Below are positions 59,656 through 64,000 of a DNA stretch of 64,000 bases, in pieces. The stretch covers positions 308,999 to 372,998 of the forward strand of contig CP070719.1 of NCBI GenBank assembly GCA_020350725.1, in the 5' to 3' direction. Every line of letters starts with the position of its first letter. The stretch's first letter is position 1. The position numbers were made by a program, and so were the translations under genes. The DNA comes from a bacterium (GTDB taxonomy: Bacteria; BMS3Abin14). Under the pieces are notes generated by a model that saw nothing but the letters and a program-made list of their open reading frames with translations, searched no databases and was not told the origin of the DNA.

Positions 59656-61241
59656 GACCGAGCAGTTGGGATGCAGGCAGACATCTGTCGAGGACATTCC
59701 TCTCACTGATCCTTTTTCTGCTGATGCTGGTCGGTGCCGGTATCACCCTGGCAACCGGCGAAGAAGGTGCCCCATCCGGCAGCAGTGAAACCCGGGCGGA
59801 AGGTGGTTCCGAGTCGGGCTCCGGCCGGATCATTCGGATCACCGTCGAGGGGCCCATCAACCCCATCACGGCGGAATACATTGAACACCACATACTGAAG
59901 GCGGAGGAAGAAAAGGCTACCTTCCTGATTCTCCAGCTCGACACGCCCGGGGGGCTCATGGAATCCACCCGCCAGATCGTAAAGGCGGAGTTCGCCTCCA
60001 AGGTGCCCATGGCCGTCTACGTGGCGCCCCCGGGAGCGCGTGCGGCTTCGGCCGGTGTATTCATAACGATGGCTGCCCATGTCGCTGCAATGGCACCGGG
60101 CACGAACATCGGTGCGGCCCATCCCGTCAATATAGGGGGAGGAGGATTCCCCGGCCAGCCCAGGAAGGAGGAGCCCTCGAAAGAACCCGCGCAGAGTCAA
60201 AAAGACCAGGATCAGGACGGTTCATCGGACTCTGGGCAGGAGAAAGAAGGCGACACAGGTAAGGAAGAGGAGGAAAAAGGGACCGAGGAGCCGGCTCCGA
60301 AGGGCGACGAGGTGATGGCTCAGAAGATTGTCAACGATACGGTGGCCTTCGTCCGTACCATAGCGGAGCGATATGGCAGAAACGCCGACTGGGCCGAGAG
60401 GGCCGTCAGGGAGAGCATCTCATCCACCGAAAAGGAAGCCCTCAGTGAGGGAGTTATCGACCTTATCGCTGAGGACGTGGATGAACTGCTCGAGATGATC
60501 GACGGACGGGTGGTAAAGGTCTCCGGAGAGGACCTGACCTTGAAGGTGGCAGGCTTGCCGATCATCGACAGACCCATGGACTGGCGAAGGAAGATCCTGG
60601 CAGCCGTTACCGATCCCAACGTGGCCTATATCCTCCTGATGCTCGGTATCTACGGTATCTTCTTCGAACTGGCCAATCCCGGCGTAGTCCTCCCCGGTGT
60701 GTTGGGGGGCATCTTCCTCATCCTGGCTTTTTTCTCATTCCAGGTCCTTCCTATTAATTACGCGGGGATTCTCCTCATCTTTCTGGCCATTATCCTCTTT
60801 ATCCTGGAGATCAAGGTCACTTCCTTCGGCATGCTCACCGTGGGCGGTATTGTCTCCCTCTTCCTGGGAAGCATTATGCTCTTTGACTCCCCCGAACCCT
60901 ATTTCCGGGTGTCCCGGTCCCTCATCGTGGGAGTCACCGGCTTCACCGCCCTCTTCTTTGTCCTGGGTGTGGGGTTGGCCGTCAGGGCTCACAGAAAGAG
61001 GCCGACGACGGGGTTCGAGGGGCTGATCGGTAAGACGGGAGTGGCGACCACCGACCTGATCCCCGCAGGCAAGATCAAGGTGCACGGCGAGATCTGGTCA
61101 GCCAGGAGCAATATTCCCGTCAGAGCCGGGGATGCGGTCCGGGTAGCGAGTGCGGACGGGATGCTGCTGGACGTGATCCCCCTGGACGATCCCGAAGGGG
61201 GGGATGCAGGCAGAGAGGAAACGGGGAAACAGGGGGAATAA
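59652..61241 (+). CDS. NfeD/ClpP-class membrane serine protease
   Basis: The 529-residue protein has a signal peptide (LSLILFLLMLVGAGITLATG), an N-terminal ClpP-like protease domain (LQLDTPGGLMESTRQIVKAEFA; PPGARAASAGVFITMAAHVAAMAPGTNIGAAHPVN with the catalytic serine in ASAG), four membrane helices (about 325-460) and a C-terminal NfeD OB domain (GLIGKTGVATTDLIPAGKIKVHGEIWSARS). A highly charged disordered insert lies near residues 175-215. In the NfeD-slipin pairing the protease is thought to cleave or regulate the stomatin-like partner, which is encoded next. Confidence 0.9.
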   Translation: MRPSSWDAGRHLSRTFLSLILFLLMLVGAGITLATGEEGAPSGSSETRAEGGSESGSGRIIRITVEGPINPITAEYIEHHILKAEEEKATFLILQLDTPGGLMESTRQIVKAEFASKVPMAVYVAPPGARAASAGVFITMAAHVAAMAPGTNIGAAHPVNIGGGGFPGQPRKEEPSKEPAQSQKDQDQDGSSDSGQEKEGDTGKEEEEKGTEEPAPKGDEVMAQKIVNDTVAFVRTIAERYGRNADWAERAVRESISSTEKEALSEGVIDLIAEDVDELLEMIDGRVVKVSGEDLTLKVAGLPIIDRPMDWRRKILAAVTDPNVAYILLMLGIYGIFFELANPGVVLPGVLGGIFLILAFFSFQVLPINYAGILLIFLAIILFILEIKVTSFGMLTVGGIVSLFLGSIMLFDSPEPYFRVSRSLIVGVTGFTALFFVLGVGLAVRAHRKRPTTGFEGLIGKTGVATTDLIPAGKIKVHGEIWSARSNIPVRAGDAVRVASADGMLLDVIPLDDPEGGDAGREETGKQGE

Positions 61242-61329
61242 AATAGGGTAGGGGATTGACGAGGGGCAATTGACCCGGTTTTCCTCTCCCGTCATCCATT
61301 CCCTATTTCCGGAAAAGGAGGTCTAAAAG

Positions 61330-62106
61330 ATGTACTACCTGCTTACAAATCCTGTTGTCGTCATCGTCGTCATTGCCATAATGGCCATCTTCGCGAGTCT
61401 CAAGATCCTGAGGGAGTACGAGAGGGGTGTCATCTTCCGCCTGGGCCGCCTGGTCGCCGCGAGAGGCCCCGGGCTGATCATCGTCATCCCGGGACTGGAG
61501 AAGATGGTCAGGGTAAGCCTCCGTCTTGTGACAATGGATGTCCCGCCCCAGGACATCATCACGAGGGACAACGTCTCGGTAAAGGTCAACGCGGTGGTCT
61601 ACTTCAGGGTCATGGGTCCGGACAAGGCGATCGTGGAGGTGGAGGATTTCTTCTATGCCACCAGCCAGCTCGCTCAGACCACTCTGCGGAGCGTTCTCGG
61701 CCAGGTAGAGCTCGACGACCTGCTCTCGGAGCGGGAGAAGATCAACCATCAGCTCCAGGAGATCCTCGACACGGCAACGGACCCCTGGGGAGTAAAGGTG
61801 ACAACAGTTGAGATCAAGCACGTGGACCTTCCCCAGGAGATGCAGCGTGCCATGGCCAGACAGGCCGAGGCGGAACGTGAGAGAAGGGCCAAGGTCATCG
61901 CTGCGGAAGGTGAATTCCAGGCTGCTGACAAGCTGGGCCAGGCTGCCGAGATCATTGCCAGGAATCCCCAGGCCCTGCAGCTGAGATACCTCCAGACCCT
62001 GAGGGAGATCGCAACGGAGAACAATTCCACCACCCTCTTTCCCATCCCCATGGACCTTGTCAACGCGTTCATGACCCACCTGGGGAAAAAACCCGAGGGG
62101 ACATAG
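61330..62106 (+). CDS. Slipin (stomatin-like protein)
   Basis: The 258-residue protein has an N-terminal hairpin membrane segment ([19 protein letters not shown]), then the SPFH core ([66 protein letters not shown]) and the coiled C-terminus ([30 protein letters not shown]). It oligomerises in the membrane and partners with the NfeD protease encoded upstream. ATG 61330 follows AAAAGGAGG. Family length and motifs are normal. Confidence 0.96.
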   Translation: MYYLLTNPVVVIVVIAIMAIFASLKILREYERGVIFRLGRLVAARGPGLIIVIPGLEKMVRVSLRLVTMDVPPQDIITRDNVSVKVNAVVYFRVMGPDKAIVEVEDFFYATSQLAQTTLRSVLGQVELDDLLSEREKINHQLQEILDTATDPWGVKVTTVEIKHVDLPQEMQRAMARQAEAERERRAKVIAAEGEFQAADKLGQAAEIIARNPQALQLRYLQTLREIATENNSTTLFPIPMDLVNAFMTHLGKKPEGT

Positions 62107-62130
62107 ACGGGCGGGAGGAGCTTGGAAAGA

Positions 62131-62865
62131 ATGGAATTACCATCACAGGTTGTTGCCCGCTTCCGCTATGTTTTCATCGCGGCTGTCCTCATTCTCCTCG
62201 TCCTCTCCCTTGCCAGCCTGGCAGCGGGTATCGTCAAGGGCGTATCGCTGATCCTGAGCCCGGCCGACCTGAAGCCGGGGTCAGGATCCCTGTTCCTGTC
62301 CTACTTCATACGCGCCGCCTTTCTCTACTTCCTTGCAGTGGCCTTCTCCACGCTCTTTCTTGGCGATCTTCCCGTCCCCCAATGGATGGTGGTCAGGAAT
62401 CTTTTCCATTTCAAGATCAAGGTCCTGACCTTTGTGGCAGTGATCATTGCCCTGAATTTTCTGCGCATCCTGGCCGATGGGGACAGGACATCCGCCGATC
62501 TGCTCCAGGCCGGAGGCGGTATATTCCTGGTGCTCGCCGGCATTTTTCTGGTCACCCGCATGGGGGGGCCGTCGGGTGATGAGATGCTTGCCAGGGAAGG
62601 CAACCGGCCTCACGGGACGCCGACCGGCGAGAGAAGGAGAAACAGCGAAAGGCGGAAGGCCGATCGGAGAAAGTCCGAGGACGGGGTCTGGCCGGAAGAG
62701 GCGAGAGACGGATTGAAATTCGAGAGGAAAACCATCCCCAATGGTGGGGATGTGGAGGAAAGCGGCAGACGCGAAGAAAGAGTCAACGGAAACGTGACAG
62801 TCAGACCGGGACCGAGGAGGCCGCCGCGACGGAGGTCGAGAAGCCGTAAGGAAGGTGGTCGGTGA
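62131..62865 (+). CDS. Four-helix membrane protein of the SPFH cluster
   Basis: The 244-residue protein has four membrane helices (YVFIAAVLILLVLSLASLAAG; SLFLSYFIRAAFLYFLAVAFSTLFLG; VLTFVAVIIALNFLRIL; GGGIFLVLAGIFLVTRM) in a YqhA-like layout. A 90-residue very basic cytoplasmic tail (GERRRNSERRKADRRKSED...RRPPRRRSRSRKEGGR) follows. The tail may bind nucleic acid or acidic lipids. ATG 62131 is preferred over TTG 62122. It closes the cluster 24 bases after the slipin gene. Confidence 0.7.
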   Translation: MELPSQVVARFRYVFIAAVLILLVLSLASLAAGIVKGVSLILSPADLKPGSGSLFLSYFIRAAFLYFLAVAFSTLFLGDLPVPQWMVVRNLFHFKIKVLTFVAVIIALNFLRILADGDRTSADLLQAGGGIFLVLAGIFLVTRMGGPSGDEMLAREGNRPHGTPTGERRRNSERRKADRRKSEDGVWPEEARDGLKFERKTIPNGGDVEESGRREERVNGNVTVRPGPRRPPRRRSRSRKEGGR

Positions 62866-63014
62866 ATTTCAGGGGACAGCCCCAGATCCAAGATCCGAAG
62901 TCCAGAGGGTGTTTTCGAAGTCGAGCATAACTCAGCCTTGATTTTGGATCTTGGAATTTACATGTTGGATTCAATTGGGGCCGCCGCACCTTCATAGAAA
63001 GGAAGAGAGAACGA

Positions 63015-63800
63015 ATGCAGATACTCAGAATCCACCCCAAGTACTATTCCGACGAGAGGTTGAACAGCGAGCACGACTTCCTTCACCAGCTGTTTGAGAG
63101 TCTCAGCGGGGAAGAGGGAGCTCTGACCGAGCATGCGGACTATTTCCGCTACAACGGAAGACGGGGCCTTCTTTATGAACGGCACAGGATCCTTGTGGAG
63201 GAGATGATCACCAGGGGCCTGTCCCATACCACTCTCATCGACCGCCGTAAGATCGAACCGGAGGAATGGAAGCCGTTGGAGACAACAGAAGATGAAGTCC
63301 TCGCCCATCGTGACCTGGTCAAGGAAGAGGGGGACGCCGGCAGGAAAGAGCTTCCCGATGACGACAACGTGATAGAACTCTCCGGGGAGGAAGAACTGCG
63401 CTCCGTACTGGTGGGGGTGACCGAGCAGGATGTCCTGTTCGGATTGTGGAAGCGATACAGGCACCTGGTCATGGAGCGTTCCTACGGCCGTTATCGAAAT
63501 CTGGCCGATCCCATCCAGGGCAAGGGGCGAGGGCAGGTGTGGATGCTTTTCGACCTGATGATCGAGGAGGCCTTCGCGTCGGACCCTGAAGACGGGGCCC
63601 CGAGGACAGCCTACGAGACGATCTGGGAGGAGGTGGAGGAAGGGGCGACAGCCGAGGAGAAGGAGGACTTCAACAGGCTTCTCGATGGCCTGGAGCCGGC
63701 AAAGGTCAGCCTTGCGATGCGCGGATTCCTTGCCGGCGTGGTCTCCCGGTGCCGTCACGAGGAGCTGCTCAAGTCCCAACTGTTCAAGGATTATCTCTAA
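63015..63800 (+). CDS. Conserved hypothetical protein, DNA-glycosylase-like N-terminus
   Basis: The 261-residue protein starts MQILRIHPKYYSDERLNSEHDFLHQLF and continues with NGRRGLLYERHRILVEEMITRGLSHTTLID. This resembles pyrimidine-dimer DNA glycosylase/DenV-like families (IHPKYL...H-x2-L) in layout, but the similarity is from memory only. The rest is acidic and helical with no recognised motif. ATG 63015 follows AAAGGAAGAGAGAACGA. It stands alone. Confidence 0.5.
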   Translation: MQILRIHPKYYSDERLNSEHDFLHQLFESLSGEEGALTEHADYFRYNGRRGLLYERHRILVEEMITRGLSHTTLIDRRKIEPEEWKPLETTEDEVLAHRDLVKEEGDAGRKELPDDDNVIELSGEEELRSVLVGVTEQDVLFGLWKRYRHLVMERSYGRYRNLADPIQGKGRGQVWMLFDLMIEEAFASDPEDGAPRTAYETIWEEVEEGATAEEKEDFNRLLDGLEPAKVSLAMRGFLAGVVSRCRHEELLKSQLFKDYL

Positions 63801-63842
63801 CCGGTGTGTGGAGTCTAGGATCAAGGCTCTGGAAGCCGGACA

Positions 63843-64000
63843 TTACAGGCACTCATTGACCATCATCCGCTTCAGTTTCGCCGCCGCCGGAGGTCCCGAG
63901 CTGCCCGCCTCGTAGGTGAGAAGCCGTCCCGCCCTATCCGGGCAGGTTTCGCATTCTTTGAGGACCGGATCCATGAAGGCCCACGTTCTGTCGATGCCGT
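63843..64000 (-). CDS. zwf: Glucose-6-phosphate 1-dehydrogenase, C-terminal end
   Basis: The last 52 codons on the minus strand read TWAFMDPVLKECETCPDRAGRLLTYEAGSSGPPAAAKLKRMM. This matches the C-terminal end of G6PDH, where a Y-x-A-G-S-x-G-P motif is conserved (T-Y-E-A-G-S-S-G-P here). The stop is at 63843-63845. It oxidises glucose-6-phosphate to 6-phosphogluconolactone with NAD(P). The start is beyond the right edge. Confidence 0.82.
   Translation of the reverse strand, partial: GIDRTWAFMDPVLKECETCPDRAGRLLTYEAGSSGPPAAAKLKRMMVNECL

Noticed and set aside
62880-63000. Small gene before the hypothetical gene at 63015
   Set aside because: The stretch is word-like repeat (AGATCCAAGATCC) with no start signal.

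Overview
The window reads as GC-rich chromosomal DNA of an uncultured-type, anaerobic or microaerophilic Gram-negative bacterium. A deltaproteobacterial (Desulfobacterota-like) lineage fits best. The evidence is the low-potential ferredoxins, a HoxEFU/NuoEFG-like flavoprotein module, a periplasmic multihaem cytochrome, lipoproteins and outer-membrane proteins, an MXAN_5187-type protein, and the tig-clpP-clpX-lon, yggS/proC/yggT/divIVA/yggU and glmU-glmS neighbourhoods. GTG and TTG starts are common. This placement is inference; no rRNA gene is present to settle it.

Layout. Positions 1-13.9 kb are a patchwork accessory region: a secreted-protein fragment, a ferredoxin, a hexapeptide acyltransferase, two GT4 glycosyltransferases, a broken tRNA-Lys, an NHL-repeat protein, a TetR regulator with palindromic operators also placed before a tri-haem cytochrome, an ECF sigma factor, a Tat-exported aldo/keto reductase with a DUF6599-like partner, and small Cys-rich proteins. 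This stretch holds eight copies of a GCTCTGACCCC repeat that I do not see elsewhere. Positions 13.9-18.6 kb hold a compact TetR-controlled operon: a SpeD-like pyruvoyl decarboxylase, a FemAB/GNAT-like transferase, an ATP-grasp ligase and a PLP decarboxylase. It looks like a small-molecule pathway I cannot name and is the best candidate here for an undescribed system. Positions 18.9-22.4 kb carry a two-subunit biotin-dependent carboxylase. Positions 22.7-26.6 kb carry a hypothetical protein, a Q/E-rich secreted protein, an outer-membrane protein and a GAF-LuxR regulator. The regulator is divergent from an orphan NADH-dehydrogenase-like EFG module (26.8-29.8 kb).

From 30 kb the content is mostly housekeeping: tRNA-Leu with a tandem 125-bp repeat at its 3' end, tig-clpP-clpX-lon proteostasis genes, tRNA-Val and tRNA-Asp, two secreted TPR-like proteins, a 2[4Fe-4S] ferredoxin, and the YggS/YcxB-like/ProC/YggT/DivIVA/YggU neighbourhood with proC inverted. 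A cell-envelope operon follows (peptidase MA, PEGA protein, Kelch lipoprotein). The Kelch gene contains an in-frame AT-rich segment of about 580 bp. A minus-strand operon then runs glmU-glmS-ClC channel-UvrD/PcrA helicase (54.3-47.0 kb).

Positions 55.6-62.9 kb are a plus-strand cluster of membrane-microdomain type: an MXAN_5187-like protein, a helical protein, an SPFH protein with three zinc ribbons, a second zinc-ribbon protein, an NfeD/ClpP-class membrane protease, a slipin and a four-helix membrane protein. The window ends with a conserved hypothetical gene and the 3' end of glucose-6-phosphate dehydrogenase. Many intergenic gaps carry degenerate word-like repeats (TTCCAGG/TTCAGG/ATTAG types).
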